NCBI GenBank assembly: GCA_005883695.1
Contig: VBBV01000180.1
Coordinates: 1-6,484, forward strand
Length of the DNA stretch: 6,484 nucleotides
Direction of reading: 5' to 3'
Source of the DNA: Candidatus Bathyarchaeota archaeon
Lineage (GTDB): Archaea; Thermoproteota; Bathyarchaeia; 40CM-2-53-6
Position numbers and translations under genes: made by a program. Shown one piece after another: positions 1-5,564 of this stretch; positions within the stretch are counted from its first letter, which is position 1; each line of letters starts with the position of its first letter. The notes below the pieces were generated by a model that saw only the letters and a list, made by a program, of their open reading frames with translations, had not been told where the DNA came from and did no database searches.

Positions 1-1
1 C

Positions 2-337
2 GGCCAGTGGTCCGGTTTGAGAGGGGCCGGGCCGGCTGGCTGGAACCACGATGGCGGCTCGTCGCTCAGCTTCAGAGCATTAAGTACAGTAGCCAACGTC
101 ACGGCAACTGGGTTCGCCATCACTGACAGCACTCACTTCACGATCACCATCGCCTACCATGGCACCGGCAGCGCACCAGCCATAACTGTAGTCGGTCTAG
201 CTCCTGAACTTAGCGGTAGCACCACTCTCGCCTCAGGATGGACCAGCTCGACAACCGTAACCCTCACTCTCACAGGCACTGGATCGCTCACCACCACGAT
301 GCACGCTCAAGCATTGATCATACCTCTGACCAGCTAG
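2..337 (+). CDS. C-terminal fragment of a Ser/Thr-rich, probably extracytoplasmic beta-rich protein (5' end outside window)
   Basis: The reading frame is open from the first bases of the window to a TAG at 335-337, so this is read as the end of a longer gene; a TTG at 17 could be a start but has no supporting signal. About 110 residues are visible. They are very rich in Thr, Ser, Ala and Gly, nearly free of charge, have no Cys, and alternate hydrophobic and polar residues (for example FTITIAYHG and TVTLTLTGTG), which points to a beta-sandwich such as those in archaeal surface proteins or the C-terminal half of pilin-like proteins. The first 20 or so residues (GAGPAGWNHDGG region) look like a Gly-rich linker. 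No signal peptide or membrane anchor is visible; it would have to lie upstream. The function is not recognised. The composition and the membrane protein gene 11 bases downstream suggest a location outside the cytoplasm, which is inference. Confidence 0.6.
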   Translation, partial: GQWSGLRGAGPAGWNHDGGSSLSFRALSTVANVTATGFAITDSTHFTITIAYHGTGSAPAITVVGLAPELSGSTTLASGWTSSTTVTLTLTGTGSLTTTMHAQALIIPLTS

Positions 338-348
338 GATGATAGTCA

Positions 349-534
349 ATGTCCAACCCAAACTCCCCCCTTTCTAGAAATATTCCGAGCAAATCTCAGT
401 CATTCCAAGCCCGATTGGATGTGACACTACGATTCCTATCGCTCGGAGACGAGTGTCTCTCGCGCGGACTGGTAACCCTAGCGATGGCTTTGTTCCTACT
501 CGGGCTTCTATTCGTCCGACTACAATTCTTCTAG
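349..534 (+). CDS. Small single-pass membrane protein, unknown function
   Basis: This 61-residue frame starts with ATG and ends with TAG. Residues 1-38 are polar and Ser/Asn-rich at the start; residues 40-57 (GLVTLAMALFLLGLLFVR) form one strongly hydrophobic helix, and only a few residues follow it. This is the shape of a tail-anchored or C-in small membrane protein. The gene begins 11 bases after the stop of the upstream surface-type protein, so the two may be cotranscribed. The stretch before the ATG (AGGATGAT at 336-343) is only a weak match to a Shine-Dalgarno site. It converges on the oxidoreductase gene with a 15-base gap. No family is recognised. A chance frame is possible at this length; the clean helix and the tight fit between neighbours argue for a real gene. 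Confidence 0.5.
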   Translation: MSNPNSPLSRNIPSKSQSFQARLDVTLRFLSLGDECLSRGLVTLAMALFLLGLLFVRLQFF

Positions 535-549
535 GTTTCCCCAGCCATC

Positions 550-1509
550 TTACGAGACAGCTGTGAATCCAGGCATCACTAAATCCACGAATCGCCTCAG
601 CAAGCTCAACCCTTCCTTGTCAGGGAAGTAGAGGATGAAATACGAAACGCCGAGTTCCTGGAAGGCTTTCATCTTCTCCGCGACCTCAGTTGCCGTCCCG
701 ATGAGGGGCCGGGTGGAACGCATTCGTCCGACAAACGTTTCCATCGATTCCTCTGACTTCCTATACTGCCCGTAGTGTCTGTTGAAGGATTCGCGGAACT
801 CGTTCTCGGTGTTACCGACCAGGCAACTGCCATAGTAAGATCTGTCGATAGTATTCAGCTTCCTACCGGTGGTCTCACAGAACATCCGTAGAATCTCCAG
901 CTTGCGCGCGTATTCGTCAACGCTCAACCCGACAGCATTCCATCCGTCCGCGAGGTTGGCAACAATATGCAGCAACGTCCTCTCTCCACCTCCGCCGACC
1001 CAGATCTTGGGCGACACAGGTCTTGGATAACACCAGGCGCCATTGATCTTGAAGTTCTTGCCCTCAAATGTTGCGTGGTCTTGAGTCCACATTGATCGTA
1101 TGATCTGGACTGCCTCCCGCAACTGCTGCATCCGTTCTCCAACCTGTGGAAACGGGATACCGTACGCCTTGTACTCTGGCTCGTGCCAACCCGCACCAAC
1201 AGTCAGCAGCAACCGCCCTCCGCTAACGTGGTCGAGAGTCGCACCCATCTTCGCCAGCAACGATGGATAACGGAACCCGACAGCGCTCACGAGGGTCCCG
1301 AGCCTAATCTTCTTTGTAGCTTGGGCCAGAGCGCCTAGGGTCACCCATGGGTCCAGGCACGGCTGCCGGAACGTCTCCTCGTTCCTTCCCATCAAATGGT
1401 CGCAGATGAAGAGCCCGTCAAATCCAGATTTCTCAGCCTCTAGCGCAATCTTCCGGACCCCGTTGTATGTTACGCCTAGATGGTTCTCGATCTGAACACC
1501 GAACTTCAT
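550..1509 (-). CDS. LLM-class (luciferase-like) oxidoreductase, probably F420-dependent
   Basis: The 319-residue protein starts with ATG and has the usual length for a single-domain bacterial-luciferase-like TIM barrel. Family landmarks run in order. The N-terminal strand is MKFGVQIE. The segment GFDGLFICDHLM (29-40) follows. GTLVSAVGFRYPSLLAKMGATLDHVSGGRL comes next (about 71-100), then VGAGWHEPEYKAYGIPF (104-120) and GERMQQLREAVQIIRSMW (124-141). The glycine-rich phosphate-binding region is KIWVGGGGERTLL (168-180), followed by ANLADGWN (184-191). These match the F420-dependent branch of the family, where the cofactor sits at the C-terminal mouth of the barrel; FMN use cannot be excluded from sequence. 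The substrate is unknown. Catalysis should be cytoplasmic hydride transfer. The gene lies 37 bases downstream of the permease gene on the same strand, so it could be cotranscribed, but a TATA-like box across the permease stop codon could drive it separately. Confidence 0.9.
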   Translation of the reverse strand: MKFGVQIENHLGVTYNGVRKIALEAEKSGFDGLFICDHLMGRNEETFRQPCLDPWVTLGALAQATKKIRLGTLVSAVGFRYPSLLAKMGATLDHVSGGRLLLTVGAGWHEPEYKAYGIPFPQVGERMQQLREAVQIIRSMWTQDHATFEGKNFKINGAWCYPRPVSPKIWVGGGGERTLLHIVANLADGWNAVGLSVDEYARKLEILRMFCETTGRKLNTIDRSYYGSCLVGNTENEFRESFNRHYGQYRKSEESMETFVGRMRSTRPLIGTATEVAEKMKAFQELGVSYFILYFPDKEGLSLLRRFVDLVMPGFTAVS

Positions 1510-1542
1510 GAGTCGTTCTCAGGTCCTGAATCTCTTGTGTTG

Positions 1543-1550
1543 GTATTTAT
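1543..1550 (-). promoter_or_regulatory. Candidate TATA-like box for the LLM oxidoreductase gene
   Basis: On the minus strand the sequence reads ATAAATAC and overlaps the TAA stop codon of the permease gene. It lies about 33-40 bases before the ATG of the oxidoreductase, so transcription starting about 25 bases downstream would give a leader of roughly 10 bases. This is the usual archaeal spacing, but the call rests on position and AT content alone. The gene could equally be read through from the permease. Confidence 0.3.
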
Positions 1551-2806
1551 CGGCGTAATCCGCGGAGTCTTCGGTAGTACAAGCCGAGCAAAGCAACTGC
1601 AACGCTGACGATGAGCACCGGCCCTACGAAGGGCAACATGATAACCGAGGCAGCAAGCGAAATCCATGGAAACAATTTTGCTCGGCCGCCCTTGAGCAGT
1701 TTGACTCCCGACGCAGATCCGATCACGTAGACAAGAATTGCCGCGCCACTCGGAATCAAGAGCGCCGTCTGTAAATCGATGCTCAGAAAATACGACACGA
1801 CCAAAGTGATCATTCCCAAGCCAGTGAGTAATGCGAGCGAAAGGTGAGGAACACCCGTCTTGCTGTGGATTCGAGCTATCGCTCTCGGCAGGCCTCCTTC
1901 CTTGGCTACGGAATAGATGACCCGGGACATCCCGGTGGTGTAGGCGTTTACTGTTCCGAATATGATGAAAACCGCGAGAACTCCGGTACTGATACCTCCG
2001 TAAATGCCGAGGGCGTTCGAGAGAATCGCGGCGAATGGAGCGACACTGCCTCCAGCTTTGTAAGCCTGGGTTCCAACAGTCGCGATAGCTACCGAGAGAT
2101 ACAAGGCTCCGATTACGATTACGCTGAGGGTAATGCTTCGGTTGAAATCTCGCTCTGGGTTTTTGAACTCCTCCGCTACATTGGACACGTTCTCATAGCC
2201 GAGATATGACCAGAAGATCAATGCTGCAGCGACGCCGATTGGCAGAATCCCGTTGGGAAAGAAGGGAGTGAAATTCTCGACCCGAACAAGTGGGGCAGAC
2301 GCGATCACTGCCGTCAGTAGTAATCCGACAATGGCGACTATCACCGCGAGCTGAACTTTCCCGCTGACCACTATTCCTCGATAATTGATCAGGAAAGTTC
2401 CCAGAACTATCAGCGCTGCAACGACGTAGATCATTGTCTTGCTCAATGGAATTGCGTACGAGAGATAGGAAGCCGCAATAACGGTAACTACAGGAGCGCC
2501 GGTTACATACCAGACGATGAAGAGCCAGCCCACAGCGTCAGCCGTCTCTAACCCGAAGCTTTCGCGCGCGAATGAGTAGACTCCGCCTGATTCAGGTTTG
2601 CGGGCCGATAGGCTTGCGAAGGTGTACGCGAGCGGATAACTAGCCAGTGACAACAGGAGCCATGCAAGCAGTGAGGCTGGGCCCGCAATCTGTGCTGCCA
2701 GTCCTGGCAGGACTAGGACTCCTGAGCCTAGGACAGAGCTCATGTACAAGGCTACGGCGTAGCGCATCGTCACCGCTTTGCGAAGACCTGGAGTTTCTTC
2801 GGGCAC
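1547..2806 (-). CDS. YjeH-like amino-acid permease/exporter of the APC superfamily
   Basis: This 419-residue integral membrane protein has about 12 hydrophobic segments, the standard size for the APC fold. Helix 1 carries the unwound glycine motif (VLGSGVLVLPGLAA, 25-38) that binds the amino-acid backbone in this superfamily. PESGGVYSFARESFG (71-85) and the loop EEFKNPERDFNRSI (212-225) follow. That loop, the helix-1 region and the total length closely match Escherichia coli YjeH, an exporter of L-methionine and branched-chain amino acids, as I remember its sequence; the exact substrate and direction here are inference. I took the GTG at 2804-2806 as start because it gives an N-terminal tail like that of YjeH. 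An ATG 13 codons later is the alternative and would still precede helix 1. It is the first gene of a possible two-gene unit with the oxidoreductase and has its own TATA-like box upstream. Confidence 0.92.
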   Translation of the reverse strand: MPEETPGLRKAVTMRYAVALYMSSVLGSGVLVLPGLAAQIAGPASLLAWLLLSLASYPLAYTFASLSARKPESGGVYSFARESFGLETADAVGWLFIVWYVTGAPVVTVIAASYLSYAIPLSKTMIYVVAALIVLGTFLINYRGIVVSGKVQLAVIVAIVGLLLTAVIASAPLVRVENFTPFFPNGILPIGVAAALIFWSYLGYENVSNVAEEFKNPERDFNRSITLSVIVIGALYLSVAIATVGTQAYKAGGSVAPFAAILSNALGIYGGISTGVLAVFIIFGTVNAYTTGMSRVIYSVAKEGGLPRAIARIHSKTGVPHLSLALLTGLGMITLVVSYFLSIDLQTALLIPSGAAILVYVIGSASGVKLLKGGRAKLFPWISLAASVIMLPFVGPVLIVSVAVALLGLYYRRLRGLRR

Positions 2807-2841
2807 GGATCATCAGGCAAGCGCGAGGCAATGCGTCAGTG

Positions 2842-2849
2842 GGATAAAC
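2842..2849 (-). promoter_or_regulatory. Candidate TATA-like box for the permease gene
   Basis: The minus strand reads GTTTATCC here, about 36-43 bases before the GTG start of the permease. Transcription starting some 25 bases downstream would leave a leader of about 15 bases, which contains TGATGATCC just before the start as a poor ribosome-binding candidate. It lies in the 83-base gap behind the small charged protein gene on the same strand, so read-through from that gene is also possible. Support is positional only. Confidence 0.35.
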
Positions 2850-2889
2850 GCTGGCTTGCCAAAGCGCAATATCGAAAAGGCTCGATAGC

Positions 2890-3306
2890 TCACTTGCGGC
2901 GAGTTGGATCCTTGAGTGGCTCGACCTTTCTATCTGGTTCATCTTTCGTTCTCGCTTTTGAAACCCGCGATCGTTTGGCATCCAGGACGTTCTTGATGAA
3001 CTCCTTGTAGCCAGTGGTCATCTCATCGTATGCTTTCGCGACCTCTTTCATGTCGGGAATGAGGGCTTTGAGTCCCCTGGAGAGTTTTGTGTCGATGTTG
3101 CGGAGATGGAACCGGTTTCGGATCTTGACGGCGGCTGACTCTAGCTTGTCAGTCCAGTCTTTTTCCGAAAGTATTCGGGTAAACAGTTCCCTATAGTTGT
3201 ATTCGTCAGCCATTGTTTCGGGCTGGTGGTCGAACATTTCCAGCGCTTTCTTGCGTGCTTGATCAGAAAATCGGTCCTCAAATGCATCATTATCCTCCGA
3301 GCCCAC
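2890..3306 (-). CDS. Small charged helical protein of unknown function
   Basis: The 138-residue frame has a GTG start and TGA stop. GTG is the first start codon after an in-frame TGA five codons upstream; an ATG at codon 24 (minus strand, 3237-3235) is an alternative that would give 115 residues. The composition is protein-like: many Lys, Arg, Glu and Asp, several predicted helices (roughly residues 36-66 and 73-110), and a strongly basic, Pro-containing tail from residue 111 (KRSRVSKARTKDEPDRK and onward). There are no cysteines, no signal peptide and no membrane helix, so a soluble cytoplasmic protein is expected; the basic tail could contact nucleic acid, but no domain is recognised. It is divergent from the double zinc-ribbon gene across a 163-base gap in which I see no clear shared regulatory element. 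Confidence 0.65.
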   Translation of the reverse strand: MGSEDNDAFEDRFSDQARKKALEMFDHQPETMADEYNYRELFTRILSEKDWTDKLESAAVKIRNRFHLRNIDTKLSRGLKALIPDMKEVAKAYDEMTTGYKEFIKNVLDAKRSRVSKARTKDEPDRKVEPLKDPTRRK

Positions 3307-3440
3307 GGCAGGACGCTTCGCTCACTTCGTCTCTTGACAACCGTAAGAGTCTCGTGTTACTTCGACTAGCAGTCAGTGACGGCCTTCTGGACTCATCTCT
3401 CTGTACCTATTCCAGAGAAGGAAGCGAGGATGTGATCAAG

Positions 3441-3450
3441 AATCTATTTG
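3441..3450 (+). promoter_or_regulatory. Candidate TATA-like box for the double zinc-ribbon gene
   Basis: The sequence AATCTATTTG is preceded by the purine-rich ATCAAGAA, which resembles a BRE element. It lies about 20-29 bases before the ATG at 3470, so transcription could begin at or next to the start codon and give a leaderless message. There is no good ribosome-binding site at normal distance; GGGG at 3454-3457 is 12 bases away. The call rests on spacing and composition. Confidence 0.35.
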
Positions 3451-3469
3451 AGCGGGGAAGCCATCACCT

Positions 3470-3730
3470 ATGGCAATGCATGCCCATCAGCCTATCCCAG
3501 CAACCGGGCAGAATCCACCTGGACAGGCAGCACAGATGGTCGCAACGCAGGGCCTACTGCTGCTGGTCCCACCTCAATCCCAAGAAGCTTGCCCGGCGTG
3601 CGATCTTTTGCAATCTGCTGGTTGGAGGTTCTGCAGCAGTTGCGGGACAAGACTCCGGTGCCCATTGTGCAACGCGCAAAGTCTTAGAAAGAACTATTGC
3701 CACAATTGCGGCACGGCTCTAAAACCCTAG
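3470..3730 (+). CDS. Double zinc-ribbon protein, unknown partner
   Basis: The 86-residue protein starts with ATG and ends with TAG; a second in-frame ATG two codons later is equally possible. The first 40 residues are Gln/Pro/Ala-rich and look disordered apart from GLLLLVPP. The C-terminal half holds eight cysteines in four CxxC knuckles: C41/C44, C55/C58, C64/C67 and C77/C80. Each pair of knuckles fits one zinc ribbon (CPAC with CSSCG, then CPLC with CHNCG), the pattern of the DZR-type double zinc ribbon common in small archaeal proteins. Such domains bind nucleic acid or serve as protein-protein contacts; nothing here says which. The regular cysteine spacing is strong evidence for this frame over two longer overlapping frames. 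It converges on the four-cysteine gene downstream with a 39-base gap. Confidence 0.8.
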   Translation: MAMHAHQPIPATGQNPPGQAAQMVATQGLLLLVPPQSQEACPACDLLQSAGWRFCSSCGTRLRCPLCNAQSLRKNYCHNCGTALKP

Positions 3731-3769
3731 ACTCCTGCAATCCAAGCACGCTAAGGCTAGTTCTCGGCA

Positions 3770-4048
3770 TCACAACTTTGGGGAATTTTTCGTGCATTTG
3801 CAGAAGCCTTGTTCTTCACCGATCTTCCTCTCCTCCCTTGACAGTTGCTCGCTAAGGATGTAGTGTCGACAGTCCGTACAGATGTTCTTCCTGATCTCCG
3901 CGAGCCGTTTCCTGTTCTCCTCTAGATCCAGTAGGCGCGCTTTCCCTGGGCGTTCGCTCTCTTCGACCTTCCGGAGACGCCTTCGTTGTGCAAGGGTGAA
4001 GCTTAGCTGGGCGCGTTCCCATGGAGGTACCCGCTTCTTTTCAGACAT
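3770..4048 (-). CDS. Small basic helical protein with a CxxC...CxC metal site
   Basis: The 92-residue protein starts at the ATG at 4048-4046; the codon before it is GTG and could also serve. Residues 10-55 form a long, highly charged helix (WERAQLSFTLAQRRRLRKVEE and on through NRKRLAEIRK), possibly a coiled coil. The C-terminal part holds C57-T-D-C60, H62, then C83-K-C85, a four-cysteine arrangement suited to one structural zinc. No signal peptide or membrane helix is visible. The long basic helix plus a zinc knob would suit an RNA, DNA or ribosome-binding role, but this is inference and no family is recognised. It is convergent with the double zinc-ribbon gene and divergent from the four-helix membrane protein gene at 4651, with the tandem repeats between them. 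Confidence 0.75.
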   Translation of the reverse strand: MSEKKRVPPWERAQLSFTLAQRRRLRKVEESERPGKARLLDLEENRKRLAEIRKNICTDCRHYILSEQLSREERKIGEEQGFCKCTKNSPKL

Positions 4049-4074
4049 CACTCCATGTTTCTGCCGAATGCTCT

Positions 4075-4082
4075 ATCATAAT
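4075..4082 (-). promoter_or_regulatory. Candidate TATA-like box for the four-cysteine protein gene
   Basis: The minus strand reads ATTATGAT, about 27-34 bases before the ATG at 4048. Transcription would begin within a few bases of the start codon, so the message would be leaderless or nearly so. GGAGTG lies immediately before the ATG, too close for a standard ribosome-binding site, which also favours a leaderless start. The call is positional. Confidence 0.4.
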
Positions 4083-4115
4083 CTTTCCATCTGTAAAGGA
4101 AATAAGCCCAAAACA

Positions 4116-4366
4116 AGCCCTAATCTCGACTCTAAGACATGGCTAAAATTTCGCCCATAAATCGTTCGGGAAGCGTCCATGACTTCCCGTTTCTTTGACT
4201 TTTCATCTAAGCCCGGATCATGCCCTGAATCGCCAGGCTCGCGTATTATCCCTGCCAGACAGAAAATTTCCTCTAGAAAAAGGGGAGGGGGGGTCTTAGC
4301 GACTGCATCTCGCGACGCAAGAGTGGTTGACCCGGAAGTCTGCGTCTCACGAAATCGCCTGTTATC
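4116..4366. repeat. Degenerate tandem repeat, unit A
   Basis: This unit matches the next one in ordered blocks. Blocks in A, with offset to B, are: AGCCCTAATCTCGA at 4116 (offset 251, one mismatch); CGTTCGG at 4163 (252); CATCTAA with the following CCC and GATCA at 4204 (241); the ATTAT box at 4244; CAGACAG at 4256 (241); TCTAGAAAA at 4272 (239, exact); GGGGGTCTTAGCGAC at 4289 (233, exact); CTCGCG followed by CGC at 4309 (233, one mismatch). The shrinking offset shows indels that are not multiples of three, which argues against coding on either strand. The unit also holds a purine run with seven consecutive Gs (4286-4292 approximately). No open frame here looks like a protein. Confidence 0.8.
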
Positions 4367-4566
4367 AGCCCTGATCTCGAATCTGAAAGGTCGCCTCAAC
4401 CTCACCCCAAGATTCGTTCGGAACAATAGCGGTTTTTCCAAAGCCATCTAACCCCAGATCACGCTTCGATCGGCAAGACTCACCCATTATTACCATCAGA
4501 CAGCGGGTGTTCTAGAAAATAGGGGGTCTTAGCGACCGATCCTCGCGTCGCCTCGTCGCACCGGTG
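4367..4566. repeat. Degenerate tandem repeat, unit B
   Basis: This second unit carries the same ordered blocks as unit A: AGCCCTGATCTCGA at 4367, CGTTCGG at 4415, GAACAAT at 4421, GGTTTTTCC at 4431, CATCTAACCCC at 4445, ATTATTACC at 4486, CAGACAG at 4497, TCTAGAAAA at 4511, GGGGGTCTTAGCGAC at 4522 and CTCGCGTCGC at 4542. It is shorter than unit A, with losses near the TCTAGAAAA-to-G-run interval and at its right end. In both units the block after the G-run contains GCGA, seven bases, then TCGC, a possible four-base-pair hairpin whose loop differs between copies; this is weak support for a folded RNA or DNA element. Confidence 0.8.
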
Positions 4567-4640
4567 ATTATCTCTGATCGAGAACAATCGGTTTTTCCCT
4601 TGTTCAAATCTGTTGAATTATTATCCGGATCGCGAGGGTT
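4567..4640. repeat. Degenerate tandem repeat, unit C (shortened)
   Basis: The boundary preceding this unit (TCGC, then a TTATC box, then CTGATC at 4574) matches the A/B boundary (CTGATC at 4371) with an offset of 203. It then jumps to GAACAAT at 4582 and CGGTTTTTCC at 4589-4598, which correspond to 4421 and 4430 in unit B, so about 40 bases are missing. The following AATCT, ATTATTATCC and CCGGATC match the CATCTAA/GGATCA blocks and ATTAT box of the other units less clearly. The unit ends just before the start of the membrane protein gene and supplies its probable promoter. Confidence 0.6.
4618..4625 (+). promoter_or_regulatory. Candidate TATA-like box for the membrane protein gene at 4651
   Basis: The sequence TTATTATC lies 26-33 bases before the ATG at 4651, the distance expected if transcription starts at or a few bases before the start codon. 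The surrounding bases (GAATTATTATCCGG) are the most AT-rich stretch nearby. The same ATTAT-type box recurs in repeat units A (4244-4251) and B (4486-4494). No ribosome-binding site is visible before the ATG, which fits a leaderless message. Confidence 0.45.
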
Positions 4641-4650
4641 TTTCGGAACC

Positions 4651-5007
4651 ATGAGATTGAAGATGCCCTTGAAAATACACAGGCTACTATCGCTCCTCGC
4701 TTTCGTCCTCGCCTTGATAGGCGGTGTATTGCTCGTCGTATCCGCCCTCGGCGGGCTTGGACGTCTAAGCATCGGTTCGCTCGCCATCAACAGCCTCGTT
4801 TTCCTATTCGGACTAGGCGCAATACTAGGAGGCTGGCTCATCTACACCGGCATCCGGAGGCTCGGCGGCATCATAACACTGCTCGCTGGAATAATCCTAC
4901 TCGTGTTGACTGGAGGCGCAGGCACCGCGGTGCTACTCGTAATCGTCGCCGGCATCTTGGGGCTAGTTGCTGCCGAGATGAAGCCCTGGTGGGCTTTCTG
5001 GCGATAA
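4651..5007 (+). CDS. Four-helix small membrane protein, unknown function
   Basis: The 118-residue protein begins at ATG 4651 with a short basic N-terminus (MRLKMPLKIHR), followed by four hydrophobic helices at about residues 12-33, 44-67, 71-88 and 91-107, and ends with an aromatic tail, KPWWAFWR. The frame stays open upstream to a GTG at 4564, but those extra 29 codons lie in repeat unit C and across the probable promoter and carry no protein-like pattern, so I reject the longer form. The basic N-terminus predicts an N-in topology. The protein is very rich in Leu, Gly, Ile and Val, with Gly-rich helix-packing stretches (LGAILGG, GGAG). No family is recognised. It converges on another four-helix protein gene with a 45-base pyrimidine-rich gap. 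Confidence 0.75.
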   Translation: MRLKMPLKIHRLLSLLAFVLALIGGVLLVVSALGGLGRLSIGSLAINSLVFLFGLGAILGGWLIYTGIRRLGGIITLLAGIILLVLTGGAGTAVLLVIVAGILGLVAAEMKPWWAFWR

Positions 5008-5052
5008 CCTGCCCGGCCTGAGAATAATCCCCTTTGGTCTTCCTTTCTCTGT

Positions 5053-5523
5053 CTAGCCAGTCGTTTTTCCGGGTTCGCCTCCCTTGGCCGCTTGCTCGAC
5101 CAAGAGCCGTTGTCTTGTCGCTTCTATTGTAGAGGTCGAGTAGAGTACAACTAGAATGGTGAAGAGTCCAACGCCGGTGAGAAAGAGATAACGAAGTACG
5201 GGTGTCGAAGGAGTGAAGGTGAACCCGGTGGTCAGGGCAATCATAATAATCGCGACCAGCCAGAGTAGAGTAGTTATTGTCAGCGTGACCTGCAGTTTCA
5301 TTCTCTCTAACGACTTCGACAGTGGTGTGATTCCTGACAGCCCGAGTAGAATGCCTGTGACTGTGATGAGAAGACCCGTAATGTAGGAGATTGCATAGTT
5401 ACTGATCTCTTGGAGAGTGATGGTATAGGCGATGGTTCCGAACATCGCAAGAGACGCAAGTATCAACAAGAACATGGCAGTGTTGTGCCAAGAACTTTTC
5501 GAGCTTCCAGGTTTCAAGCTCAC
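5053..5523 (-). CDS. Four-helix membrane protein, unknown function
   Basis: The 156-residue protein starts with GTG (5523-5521), supported by a GAGGGG ribosome-binding site four bases before it; an ATG at codon 17 would fall at the first helix and is less likely. Hydrophobic helices lie at about residues 16-36, 44-66, 78-99 and 110-129. The loop after helix 2 is short and basic (SKSLERMK). The C-terminal 25 residues are polar and charged (EATRQRLLVEQAAKGGEPGKTTG), probably cytoplasmic. No conserved catalytic motif or named family is recognised. It is divergent from the polymerase gene across 154 bases and convergent with the other four-helix gene; two small membrane protein genes side by side may be chance, since their sequences do not look alike. 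Confidence 0.75.
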   Translation of the reverse strand: MSLKPGSSKSSWHNTAMFLLILASLAMFGTIAYTITLQEISNYAISYITGLLITVTGILLGLSGITPLSKSLERMKLQVTLTITTLLWLVAIIMIALTTGFTFTPSTPVLRYLFLTGVGLFTILVVLYSTSTIEATRQRLLVEQAAKGGEPGKTTG

Positions 5524-5527
5524 ACTG

Positions 5528-5533
5528 CCCCTC
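5528..5533 (-). promoter_or_regulatory. Ribosome-binding site GAGGGG for the 5053-5523 gene
   Basis: The minus strand reads GAGGGG with four bases (CAGT) before the GTG start. It is the best Shine-Dalgarno match before any gene in the window and decides the GTG start over the internal ATG. Confidence 0.5.
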
Positions 5534-5556
5534 TGAGGAGGTTCAGTTTCAGGTAG

Positions 5557-5564
5557 GGTTATTG
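5557..5564 (-). promoter_or_regulatory. Candidate TATA-like box for the 5053-5523 gene
   Basis: The minus strand reads CAATAACC 34-41 bases before the GTG start. The implied leader of about 10-15 bases would just include the GAGGGG ribosome-binding site. Support is positional. Confidence 0.3.

Larger units (their letters stand above)
4049..4650. other. Gene-free divergent intergenic region, about 600 bases
   Basis: Apart from the TATA-like boxes at its two ends, this region is filled from 4116 onward by the three repeat units. Frames of 90-120 codons exist on both strands but cross repeat units whose indels break the frame relationship, and their translations are Ser/Arg-rich without hydrophobic patterning. 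I see no tRNA, no CRISPR-type short direct repeats with regular spacers, and no clear terminator. Confidence 0.6.

Noticed and set aside
2640..2981. Minus-strand frame overlapping the permease start and the charged protein gene
   Set aside because: It is out of frame with two better-supported genes and is Ser/Arg-rich without a domain.
3213..3722. Longer plus-strand frame overlapping the double zinc-ribbon gene
   Set aside because: Its translation has no domain pattern and it runs antisense to the charged protein gene at its left end. The 3470 frame has eight regularly spaced cysteines.
3882..4160. Plus-strand frame opposite the four-cysteine gene
   Set aside because: Its Ser/Arg/Phe-rich translation is the mirror of the charged helical protein on the minus strand, which has a metal-binding cysteine pattern and a promoter-like box.
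4076..4451. Frames of about 90-123 codons on both strands over the repeats
   Set aside because: Repeat units A and B differ by non-triplet indels, so no frame is kept between copies, and neither translation shows hydrophobic or domain patterning.
4599..4620. GTTCAAATC, resembling a tRNA T-loop
   Set aside because: The flanking five-base stems do not pair, and no acceptor, D or anticodon arms are found around it.
4116..4640. CRISPR array
   Set aside because: Only three long, degenerate units of unequal length; there are no short identical repeats with uniform spacers and no cas genes.
4564..4650. N-terminal extension of the four-helix protein from GTG 4564
   Set aside because: The 29 extra codons overlap repeat unit C and the TATA-like box and are not protein-like; ATG 4651 gives a natural basic N-terminus before helix 1.
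4512..4841. Minus-strand frame overlapping repeat units B/C and the membrane protein gene
   Set aside because: It is Ser/Arg/Pro-rich without pattern and lies antisense to a clear four-helix protein.
5008..5052. Transcription terminator between the convergent membrane protein genes
   Set aside because: The gap is pyrimidine-rich (TTGGTCTTCCTTTCTCTG), which could terminate plus-strand transcription in archaea, but there is no run of five or more Ts and no hairpin, so it is not called.
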